From positions 22,880,501 to 22,944,500 of the forward strand of contig OZ017799.1 of the NCBI GenBank assembly GCA_963969395.1: a stretch of 64,000 bases of DNA, written 5' to 3'. Below, one piece after another: positions 12,554-23,018 of the stretch (positions within the stretch are counted from its first letter, which is position 1; each line of letters begins with the position of its first letter). The translations under genes were made by a program, and so were the position numbers. The notes beneath the pieces were generated by a model that worked only from the letters and a program-made list of their open reading frames with translations, had not been told where the DNA came from and did not search any database. The DNA is from Pseudoscleropodium purum (lineage: Eukaryota > Streptophyta > Bryopsida > Hypnales > Brachytheciaceae).

Positions 12554-13497
12554 CCCCTAAAGCCCTAAACTCCATTTTTTGGCAACATAGCGATTTTAGG
12601 TAGCTCACGGATGGAGTTTTTATTTTTAACAAGACATGTGCCCGATGAGTAGCTTTAAGGCTCAACAATTTTTATAACTTTTGACTACATGGCTAAAAAG
12701 TTATTGTATGAAATGTGATTTTTAGTACTCAACGGGCAGCCCGGGCAACAAAACAAATTTCTTCAAAAATCACTTTTTTCAAAAATTAAAATTTGAAAAT
12801 TGATTCTTTAGATTTATATCTACATGGAAAGCTTTGAATCTTTCCATTTGGATGGATGAATCAAAAGTTATGAGGAATTTTAGTTTGGGGTAGTTTGTAG
12901 ATAGTTATGGAATCTCTACTTCAAAATAAACTTTGAAGCCCTTTATTTTATTCAATTTTAAATATTTTTGAAAAAAAATAAAATTTTTAGGTGTACATAG
13001 TTTATCACAACATTGAAACCATTGGGATTGGCATTATTCAATTCCATAAAGAAATTATTAACAACTTAGTACTTTGAATCATTTTCTATTTCATTCTACT
13101 TCATTCTACTTACTATTTTTTTCCCACATGTTGCACAATTCCAAATGATCTAAAAAATTTCAAGCATGTAGCCAAATTTCTTTGAAGAATGAATTCAAAG
13201 AGTAACCACCATTTTGGACATTTTTTCATGCAAATGTGACCTTGTGAAGTGTAGTTGCCCGGATTTTTGCAGGGAAAAAAAAGAGGATTTTTATGAATTC
13301 AAACGCTAATATCTTGCAATCGACATGGTGAAAATTTCTGAAATTCTTACCACACCTTCTAAAAATAGTTTATTACAACATCCTATGGTTACTTGTGTTT
13401 AAGAATGTTTTTTTTTTCAAAAATTGGGTACTTGCACTAGAAATGGCAATTTTAGAGTGTTTTTGGTGAAAACAATACTCTTGTGGGTGCTAGGGCC
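12554..13497 (+). mobile_element. TTAA-flanked CCCCTAAAG element, copy A (type 1)
   Basis: The left end is TTAA (12,550-12,553) followed by CCCCTAAAGCCC. The interior is collinear with copy F (52.4-53.3 kb): landmarks include TTTTTTGGCAACATA, a repeated CAAAAGTTATGAGG, CAACCATTGG-type sequence and TAATATCTTGCAATC. The right end is degenerate. It is non-coding. Confidence 0.7.
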
Positions 13498-16400
13498 TCC
13501 AATGCCTGGCCTACATGCTTCTAAAACTTGAGAGGAGCCCTCTTCAAGGTAGAAAAATTCATACCAAGAGTTTGTTTTTTCTAAAAAATAGAATGACAAA
13601 TGATAAGATAATTAGGAAGGGAGGAGGGAGATTAGAATCATATAGAAGTTCCATAGGAATCATAGAAATATGAAAAACAAACATGAATTTATTCCAAGTT
13701 CTTATATACTCAAAGTTTCAAACATTAGATTCAAAGAAGATGAAGAGATGTTAAAGAGGGGAAAATCTAGAGAGAAGTGGGATTAGTAGATGCATGACTA
13801 AGTCTTTGGATACATTAGGAAAAAATGTTGATAAAAGGATTAATGTCCCAAATGTCAAATATTAGCCAAAAATTCTAAATATTGCCAAAGTCAATTATTA
13901 AAAAAATAGGATAGAATAGTCACAAAAGTCAAGGACAAAGTTGAAATAAGGATTTTTAGAAGGAAATACAATAATTGGACAAAAGATATTGTATTGTATG
14001 TAAAAAATCAAAAACAAACAACGGCAAGCGTTTAGTTAGAAAAACTAACAATTGAAGAGAAGGACCACGGCACAATTAGAGGACTTTGATGAGGCTTTAG
14101 AGTACCTTTATGACAAACCAAATTCCAAGGTATGTTCTTCTCCCCCACTTTTCCTTTAATTAGCAAAGTTAATTAAGGCCAAGGCCTAAAAGCAAGTTAG
14201 GCTACCTAAAATTTGAGTCAAGTCCAATTGAATTTGGGATTCTATAAAAAAAAGTCTAGAGATTTTCAAAAACATAAAGTAGGTGAGAATTAAGGTTGAA
14301 ACAAGAAATTTAGAAGGGCATGAAGTTCAAAATCTAAAATGGATGAAACTTAGCAATTTTCATCCATAAATAACAAGAAGGAAAATTTAGAAAGTAGAAA
14401 TTTATTGAAAGCCATAAATAAAAGAACAAAAATAGATTTTCAATTGTAGATTAGGAGAAATTAATGGATGAAGTTTGATTAACCAATTAGTAGTTTAAAC
14501 TTCATCCATCCATATCTTTTGATAGGAATGTCCAAATATTTTGAGTCTTATATTTTAAATAAATGATATGAGAGTTCTTTCATTTTCTATGGTTAAAATT
14601 AGATTTAAATCACTTCTTTTAGACAACCATAGTAGCTATGTTAATACAACCATTAGGATTAGGTTTTACAATTAGGATAGAAGTTTGTGGCTTATTCAAC
14701 AAAGATTAGGGCATTTAGATATTAGACAAAATACTTGTTGCTTGGAAAGTAGAATGGACCAACTTTAGGCACCCAATAGAATAAAAATTGCCCTAAATCA
14801 CAAGAATCTAGTTGTGTCAAGGGTGGACATAAAAGCACTCACATATACCAATAGGGTTCATTGATTTCAAATAATTAATTGAAAATTAAAAGTAGATTCT
14901 ACATTTTAATATTTAATTTCAACAAATTCTTCAATACATTTAGCATAACTCAATGACATTCAACTAAACTTTGAATGTCACTTACCTTGGTGATGAAAAA
15001 ATGAGAAGACAAGTACAAATGGGAAAATAGTAGGTAGAACAATCCATATGAAATATATAAATTAGAATTAGTAGGAGCTCAAATGCTCATAGTTAAGTCT
15101 AAAATAAGAGTTGTGGTTGAAGTAGAACTTTATACCTCAATTAAGCAGTGTAGAACAATGTTTTTAAGAAAAATTTGAACTAAGGTAATGTATAAAATCA
15201 AGTTAAATTTCATCTTTAAAAGTCTATTTGAGATTTTGAGACTCCAATGAAAAGTTATGGACAAATTTCAAAGAAGATTTGAAAAGAACATTTTCTTTAA
15301 CAATTTCAAACATCCTCTTGAAAATTTATTTGTAACTTTTGATCAAAGGATTGAAATCTCAAATTGATTTTTAAAGATATAATTTGGCTTGATTTCACAA
15401 CTAATTTTAGTTAAATTTTTTGTACAAAGATTATTCTACAATGCCAAAATGAGGTTTGAAATTCTACTTTGCACACAATTCCTATGTTTTGACATTGAGC
15501 AGTCAAGCTTCTATCTTTAAATTAACCCGTACTCTTTGAGAATTTATCATGGATAATGGATTTCATTATTAAAAGAATCCTCTTCATTTTGCATTCTCAT
15601 AAAATTTCAATGAAATAAATCCTTCACCTTAACATTCAAAAATTTCTTGATGGTAGACGGTGATTGGACTTTATTTTGGACTTTTCTCTCAACATTGAAC
15701 ATTTTTATTTTCTATAACATTTTGGTCATTTAACTTTTTCTGAATTTGATCATTTTTTAATTAATTTTTTTGCTTATTTTTGAATAATTATTTTTCATTG
15801 ACCTTACCGAATTATTACAATGTGTGGAAAAATGAAAATGATGTTTAGAAGATTGTTGTATTAAGTGAGCAATATTTTTTTGTATCAACAAAACTATGTT
15901 GATTAATGTTTAGAAGAGCGATAGATCAACAAAGTCCAAAAGAAAATTGTTGTAATTAACACAAATGAATTGAACTTCTATTGATTAGAGTCCCGTTTTT
16001 TGTAGTGAGAATTGAAGTTTGATTTTAGAGGAGGACCTTGAGAAACGGCTACCACAACCAAGGGTAGAAATACAAGTGAGGAGATCATGGAAAAGAAGTA
16101 GTGGTATAAATTCAACTGTTGTAAACAAATAATCCTCTTTTAGTAAAGATTGCTGAACGATTGGGGTTTTGGGAGTGCGTTTGCAAGTTTCTAGATGGAA
16201 AGATAGAAATATCAAAGCAATCAACAATAGGAACTGAGAGTTTGATCACAAATGTGCTCTCCTCTTTATTATTAGCATGTACAGTTGTCGTCATTAGGAT
16301 TTTAGTACTCTGGTTTATTTTTCATTGCTTCTCGTTCGCAACTTGTACATGGAGAATTGTTTCAAATGGTGCACATGAGTGATGAGCAGAATGTTGAGAT

Positions 16401-18029
16401 AGCACAAGTGGTTTAAGAGAATTTGTAGAAGAAGATTAAGCAAATGAGTTTTATGTAATAGAGCTAAAATTCATGTATTATCTTAAAAGATCATCTATCT
16501 ATGTGATTTTCATCACGGAAATACTATCTAAAAATTGCCAATTGGGTCAAAGGTGGCTACTGAAGGTACCGTCATAAGAATTCACAGCTCTTGTATTATT
16601 TGTGGGCACATTGCCACGCTCATATTTGTTGTGGTTTTGATAAGGTTCTTATTGAGTTTGTTCTTCTTATTCTACTTGGTGCTACTTTTTGTTTAGTTGA
16701 ATTTCTTGAAACATGTCATAATTGCAAGTATATTCATTGAATATTGTTAAATTAGTCATTTAAGAGATAGATTTACCTATTTGATTGAAGAAAATTTGCA
16801 TATAATTGTATGAATAGGTGTTAATTATGTATGAATTGGATCAAATTTACTCTCATCTACGAGCTTGATAAATTATATTTCACCTTTTCTTGGTTTTGAG
16901 AATGGTGAGATTTAGAATACACTAGGAATAAAATTAAGTGAGTGATTGAGGACTCACCTAGCTCTTTGATTTACATCTATCTAAGTTTTTATAATTTTGT
17001 TATAACCTTGTGTTGATCATTACTAGTTGTATTTCATGAATTTTGTATTCTAAATGGTGCATCTTTAAGAGTGAGTGTGTCATTCCATGACATTTTGGTT
17101 TTCTTTTGGCTAGGGTTGTCACATTGGGCAAGTTTGGATTATGGGATGGGCGGTCTGTCGGATGGCTTTTAGAATTTGGGGCTTCAAATTTTGTCAAGTA
17201 AAAAAAAAGTTACCATGAGTTACGTTTACTTCGTAACATGGAAGTCCACACTGGAGTCCAGACACAAATGCTATGGGCGCGGATGCAATTGTATGGGCAC
17301 GGACACAGATGGGTGGGAACTTTGAAGTCATGGGCACGGACGTTGAGGTTCAGGTAGAGATGTGAGTGCCTGGATGCGGACAAAACTAGGCAAAAATCCA
17401 AAAGTCCAAGGCACGAACTTAAGGTTCAAGACGGGGACGTTATAATATGGTTGTAGACGTCTTTGTGTGGGCACAAACGAAAGTAGTTTGGGCATGGACC
17501 TAGTTAGGTGTGAACACTACCTGTCTAGTGCGGACGTTGTTTAGTAGGGACCTATATCGACTGGGGTGTGAACGCTATGGGCCATAGTTGGAGGTGCTGG
17601 CCTGTTTTTAAAATGCTTAAGAGGTCTTTAAGTTTTTTGAATAGAAATGAATAGTTTTGTAATAAGTTGGTTGCAATTTCCTAACATTGTCTATTAGAAA
17701 TTGTTAAATATAAAGCATGTAGCATTTCTCTATAGTAGTCCATTGAATATATAAAAAAGGTTGTTTAAAGGTAGTTTTTCAATGGTATCTCTTCTAAAAT
17801 TTTGCTAAATTTTTTTAAAGGTCATTGCTTATAATTTCATATTCAAGCATGAATGTAAAAACTCATTTAAAAAAAATCTTTCTTTTGTAGTGATTGCACT
17901 TCATATATAATCATGCATGACCAATAAATAACCTATACCCATGCAATTGTTATTATGATAAACAAAATTATTTATAGATTTCATGCAATTGAATGTACAG
18001 TAACAATACTATGAACCTATACTTCCATA
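13498..18029. other. AT-rich intergenic stretch with repeat fragments
   Basis: A palindromic R1-type block (GGATGAAGTTTGA..AAACTTCATCC) lies at 14,464-14,510. TTTTTTGTAGTG at about 16,007 and CTTTTGTAGTG at about 17,892 look like CACTA right ends, but matching left ends were not found. Motifs of the type GGGCACGGAC cluster at 17,270-17,535. There is no coding region I can support. Confidence 0.4.
17220..17600. repeat. Cluster of GGGCACGGAC-type motifs (possible subterminal repeats)
   Basis: Variants of GGGCACGGAC occur at about 17,275, 17,295, 17,332, 17,470 and 17,490, and TGGATGCGGAC is at 17,371-17,381. The inverted form GTCCGCATCCAGA is at 26,185-26,197, and GGTAGAGATG occurs both here (about 17,352) and at about 22,466. 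This inverted arrangement suggests subterminal repeats of one large, old transposon enclosing the dead hAT gene. No terminal repeat was proven. Confidence 0.4.
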
Positions 18030-18037
18030 ACACATGG

Positions 18038-18364
18038 CAGGGTTGACAGGACGTTCGGATGTCCGGACGCGGACGCTGTGTCTACAACGTCCGTCCGCCC
18101 CAGTCTGCCCACGTTCGCTTGTCCGTCCGTCCGCTCGTTCGCCCGCCCTATCCCGCCCTGTCCGCCCCCGTCCGCCCCCGCCCGTCCACCCGTCCGCCCC
18201 GTCTGCCCCTGCCCGTCCACCCGTCCGCCCGTGTCCACCCTCGTCCGCCCCGCCCGTCTGCCTTCCGACGGCGAGAGGGATGCTGCGTCCACTAGCGTCC
18301 GTGCGTCTGGACGTCCGGAAAACGGACGCTATTTTGGGGCGGATGTTGAGATTCGTCAACCCTG
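18038..18364. mobile_element. GC-rich non-autonomous hAT element, copy 1
   Basis: The 327-bp element has ends CAGGGTTGAC..GTCAACCCTG. Flanking octamers ACACATGG (18,030-18,037) and ACAGATGG (18,365-18,372) match at 7 of 8 positions, as expected for an aged hAT target duplication. GC content is very high inside AT-rich DNA. The middle is an expanded GTCCGCCC-type tract. Its ends align with those of the copy at 21,265-21,463 in reverse orientation. Arginine/proline-rich ORFs across it are artefacts of the composition. Confidence 0.85.
18110..18260. repeat. GTCCGCCC-type tandem tract
   Basis: This irregular array of CCGTCCGCCCC and CGTCCACCCGTCC units inside the GC-rich hAT element accounts for most of the length difference from the second copy (199 bp). 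Confidence 0.8.
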
Positions 18365-18557
18365 ACAGATGGACCCCTACACTAGTTATCAAAAAGATTC
18401 CTTCTCTAACATCTCTTCACCTTCAATCTGAGATTCAAGTGATAAAAGTGTCTTCAAAAGGATCCTCATCTACTTGATCTATTGATGTTGTCGTTGCATT
18501 ATTCAAACGATCTAACTTGCAGACTTCCTAGTTAGAGACCTCCGCCCAATGAGCATC

Positions 18558-21500
18558 TCAAATGCACACATCCTCATTTGTTGGTACTTCATTGTAGTCG
18601 CAGTCATCATCATCTTCCTCATCCTTGCTTCTAAAACCTTCTTCATTGTCAGCGCCCTGTGACGAGAGATGCCCTTGGACCTCTGAATTCTTATTTCGAA
18701 GCTCCATAACGATTCTTCTTCTTTTATGATTTGTATTCACTATATTATTGTGTTGTTTTGCTCTAAGATCTTCTACATCTGAATTTATAGTCAGGCCTTT
18801 AACATTTTTGCGAACCCTAAATGCTAGTGTCATTTTTACCCTGGAGTAAATGTTTCCTGAAATGGTTCTACCATGATACCAACGCGTGGTGCTCCAATTC
18901 CACAGGGGGGAGGGGGGAGGTTTAGGGGCCCTAGACAATGATACTCCACAAGTGTTCTTTCCTCCACGACCACCACAATGTGCTAATTTATATTTATCCA
19001 TAGTGATTCTATGAGGGGCTTGAGGGGGTCTACCACCCTGAGCAATATTAGAAACATTTTGCACTAGGACTTGAGCATTTTCCACTGAGCCTAATCCTTC
19101 TTCTATATGTTTGGAGGTTGGATTTGAAGTTCTCGAAGCAAAGGGCAATATAGAAGGTTGCCCTGGTGAACTTTGTCTATGACCATTGGTAGAGAACCTC
19201 ATTTGTGAGGTAACATTTGCACTTATTTGCATGGGATGTGGAATGTTGTCCTCTTCTATATGTACATGTGAAGGGTTAAAATGCATTTCATAATCAATGT
19301 CCACTTCATTAGTTGAAAGTGTGCGGGCCATAAGTGTCTTTTCAATGTCTCTACCATGGTAATCTATTGGAATCTGCCACTAGCTTGGCTACGCACATGT
19401 CCTTTGCTACCACTGCCATCATGGCTTGACAACCCACTATTCAAAGCTATACGGTTCATGATGTTCTCTTTATTTCCATCATTGTACTCATCTTTGTTCC
19501 CGGCATTGGTTTCTAAAAACACATGATTATTGTTGTTGTCCTCATTAGAAAGAGGATCATCATTGCTACAATCTCCTGCAACAGCTTCATTGTTCTTTGA
19601 AGGCAAGGGCATACATTCATCAACCACAACACCTTCATTCAGAAGGGGAGGAGGTGAGGAGTTGCAATGAGTGTTTGAACCCAAAGGTCCCAAATCATAA
19701 AGAAGAATATCATCATCTTCATCTCGGCCTTTCTCATAGTAGTTCCTTATTTCTTCAAAGTGATCGGCACCTTCTGCCCACAAATTCATATGTGCTTGAG
19801 CCATAGGAGGTGCTCAATTTGCTTCCATATTATCATCTTCTACATCCTGTGCTTGCATTACATCAAAGGCACAATTCAATTCCTCCACTGGGATAGGGCC
19901 AAGAGCATCTGGATTAGATTCTTTTGACTAAATGCTATCATCATACCAACGAGCAAGATCAACCCTTGGTTTCTCACGAAGCATACGATTGTTGGTATAG
20001 ATGTATACCAAAGATTTTGCCTTTTTGGGCTCAAGGTGATTTCTACTCCTCTTATAAACATACGAATATATACTCTAGTTCCGTTTATAAGATGATGCCA
20101 AACATGTAAGTGATAGAACATGCACAACAATTTTAGACAAGATCCGATCTCTAATCATGTGCCACCATTGATGGGGCTGCAATTTGCCCACACAAATGTC
20201 GGGTGATTTTTCAGGGCTATAGGCTCCACTACGCTCTTCGTATTGTATTAGTTCTAGCAAGCAATCATCAAAAGTCACACCTATCGGCTTTTCTAATGTG
20301 CGGATAACATGGTACAATGCACGAAGTGCAATTTCATCTCCTTTTAGATACAATGTGTCTCTGAGGAGTGGATTCAAAAGTGCACCAGCATAGTGAAGAT
20401 TAGTAAACATTATTGCCCACTTCTCATTGAAGATTCTCTCTAGAACGTCAACCACATTGTCAGGTAAGGAAAAGGGCGGTTCTCGCAAACCATGCATGTG
20501 TCTATGCAAATTGTGCATTGTGAGCCATGCCTTGCCCATCATTGGCTTTTTGCCATCAAACACACGCAAGGCCTTCAACACATCTTCTAACATGTACGCA
20601 TTATCCCGACATTGGTGCCAAAAGTCTTCATCTTTAATGGTGCCCGCAGCATTGAGTTTGTTGGTTTTGGCTTGTACACCATTTTGCACATTCTTTAGGT
20701 CCGCTATAAAATTCTTCACACGTGCATGAGCAATCACTTTCACCAACATTCGTCTCAACTCCAATAATTATTGTATCATGAGCAAATTAAAAGCAAAGCA
20801 AGTTTCACATGGCATTAGGAGTTGCCTGTCGAGACTGAACTGGCGAAAAGTGGCCATTGTCAAATGATGCCTTTGATGTATCTGCAGAACATACTTGCCT
20901 TCTTGATTAAATCTTCGAATAATTTGATTTTTGCCCAATCTTCCAACAATAGATCCAATGCGTGCACCATGTAGCCTTGCTTGAAGATGTGCAGGTACAT
21001 TATGGTAATATTGTCTAGTACTCCAAACATGTTCGTTGCATTGTTGGTACAAACTTGGATTACATTTTCTAGTCCCACCTTTTTGATGAGTACTTTCATC
21101 AAGTCAGCTATGTACATCATGCTTTTTGTCTCACCAGTCATATAAATGGATCCAAAAAATACATCACTAGTGGGACATGACATCATCACATTTATGAGAG
21201 GACGTCGATTAACATCATCCCAACCATCACTATATATACTCACCCCGTAGTTCTTCACCGCAAACAGGGTTGACAAATCAGTACGTCCGCTCCAAAATAG
21301 CATCCGTAACCTGGACGTCCGTCCTCACGGATGCCAGCGGACGCAGTGTCCTTCCCGCCGTTGGAAGGTGGACAGGCGGGGCGGGGCGGGGCAGACGGGG
21401 GGATAGGCAGACACTGCGTCCGCGTCCGAACGTTTTGGACGTCCGACTGTCCTGTCAACCCTGACCGCAAAATTCGTTTTGGCTTTGATCTTGTTCTCAA

Positions 21501-22130
21501 TTTGCAACCTCTTGGATTCAATCAACTGAGTCCTCAACACATGGTAAGAAAGAGGAGAGTATTCAAATTGTGCCATTGAAGTTGCATGCATTGCCTCAAT
21601 AAATGCTGGATTTCTAGCCGCATTGAACGGCACATTTGCTTCATAGAAGAAACTGGCCCACTTTTCATCGAATTCCTTCCTCTTTGCAATATTCATGGCA
21701 TCTTGCAAGCATTGTTGAAGTAGAGGTCTAGTTCTTGTAGAATTTGAACCACCAAGACTATTGGATCTAGGCATAGGTCCTTCGCTTCAACACCCCTTTC
21801 TCCAACCCCTTCCCATGTTACTTCATTTTGAGTGGATTGACTTGAATTCAATGTTGAAGGTCTTTTAAGTGGACCGCTAGGCATTGACTCTACATCTCGC
21901 ATCTAGTTAGCACCTATCCATTGCGGAACAAAGTTAGCACAGTTTGCAAATTTTTCTCACAGCTTGAGGTATGCAAGCACACACCGACTTCTTTGATTTT
22001 GTCTTATACCCCAAGTGCGAAAGAGCTCACTTGCATTTGTAGCTAAATGTAGCACCACAAAAGATGCAGCTTACTTTAAGCCCACACTCTAAGAACTCAT
22101 GCCATGGCTCCCACTCCTTTGTTTGTTTAT
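18558..22130 (-). pseudogene. Dead hAT transposase (BED finger, DUF659, hATC dimerisation region)
   Basis: Read on the minus strand, remnants of a plant hAT transposase appear in order. A BED-type zinc finger (C..C..F...LSHLG) at about 22.1-21.95 kb has a TGA at 22,027-22,029 and a TAA at 21,934-21,936. A WASFFYEANVPFNAARNPAF segment starts near 21,774. DUF659 follows with SIYSDGWDDVNRRPLIN at about 21.25 kb. The usual TDN.AN motif reads CTNNATNM, so the catalytic Asp is Asn. Next come a frameshift near 20.87 kb, a stop at about 20,768, and the hATC region. There the expected Trp of RNWS.YS.V is a TAG (20,075-20,077). An acidic, low-complexity C-terminal part in two frames extends to 18,558. 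A GC-rich miniature element is inserted at 21,265-21,463. The family is secure; the element's ends are not found. Confidence 0.85.
21265..21463. mobile_element. GC-rich non-autonomous hAT element, copy 2, inside the dead transposase
   Basis: The 199-bp element has ends CAGGGTTGACA..TGTCAACCCTG and a perfect 8-bp target duplication ACCGCAAA (21,257-21,264 and 21,464-21,471). Element plus one duplication is 207 bp, a multiple of three. Removing it rejoins the flanking DUF659-region frames exactly (..TNFA to VKNYG..), which proves insertion into the gene. It is the same family as 18,038-18,364 but in opposite orientation. Confidence 0.93.
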
Positions 22131-22851
22131 GGTTTAGTGTTGTTATAGGTCAAAGAGATAAAATGATTTTTTGACGTCTTCTACAATTTGGTATCAATAA
22201 CAATAGTTAGCGTTGGTTCTCCTCCTGAACTGATTTTAACATCACCTCAGTAGAAAACCAGGGTGGTTCTTTGCCACATAAACTCTACCAAAGAGCTCAA
22301 AATGAAGTCCAAATATAGAGGCTAGGCAGAAAATGTGTAGCTTGATCTAAGGCATGCTGCTTTTATACTTTTTTGAAGTTTGGGTGTAGATGGTTAGGTA
22401 TAGGCAAGGACACCAATACCTTGGGTGGGGACTCAAGTCAACCAAGTGGAGACTTCCGTTGCCTAGGTAGAGATGCTATGACACGTCTCTACCAGTGTTG
22501 GTCGGGTATAGGGGGTTTAGCCGGGTATCAATAGTAAATATCAACAGGGTCTCACGGAACCGATACAGGCTTACGTGCATGGGCGTGAAAGCAGGGTTTA
22601 TGCATGTTGCCCCTCACTGCGTCTCCGAGATACTGCATTGTGTACCCGACTGCGGTGATTTCGTGCGGGCTTCATTGGTATTGAGATTTGGATTTCAGTT
22701 TGTGAGGGTACGATGTACAAGGTAGGGTTTGCTAGAGTGAGTGTAATTGTGAGTGGCATTGGCTGAGATCGTGAGTGTTATTGTGAGGGGCGGAGTGGGG
22801 CTACCCTTGCTGTGCTTTGAAGGCGTGGTGTTATTGACGGTTTAGGCTCAG

Positions 22852-22909
22852 GTACGATGATCAATTGCAATTTTGTTAGCGATAATTGTTTTGGTATTTC
22901 TCATTGCAG
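22852..22909 (+). other. Possible 5'-UTR intron of the hAT transposase
   Basis: CAG|GTACGA at 22,852 and TTTCTCATTGCAG ending at 22,909 would make a 58-bp, T-rich GT..AG intron about 110 bp before the start codon. This is short for a plant intron and not supported by anything else. Confidence 0.25.
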
Positions 22910-22931
22910 CTTCCGATTATCTGTGTGACAA

Positions 22932-22955
22932 TTTCAAATACCATGCGCTCGCCCT
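22932..22955 (+). repeat. 24-bp direct repeat, left copy
   Basis: Matches 25,951-25,974 at 22 of 24 positions (core TTTCAAATACCATGC). The two copies bracket the transposase gene inside the hAT element. Confidence 0.75.
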
Positions 22956-23018
22956 ACTTGCCTGCATGTTTGTTTGAGAGTTTGCTGTAGTCTAGGGTTT
23001 CAGTTCTGAAGCATCAGT

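Noticed and set aside
11140..16007. Possible CACTA element between CACTACAAA (11,140) and TTTGTAGTG (16,007)
   Set aside because: Only nine terminal bases match, the flanking triplets do not duplicate, and no subterminal repeats are shared.
16990..17200. TAGGGTTGTCA near 17.11 kb as the left end of the dead hAT
   Set aside because: No inverted partner was found near 22.2-22.5 or 26.3-26.4 kb. The similarity at 26.38 kb is direct, not inverted.
18009..18477. Arginine/proline-rich ORFs up to 147 aa on both strands
   Set aside because: They exist only because the GC-rich hAT miniature element and its GTCCGCCC tract lack stop codons in several frames. There is no protein family resemblance.
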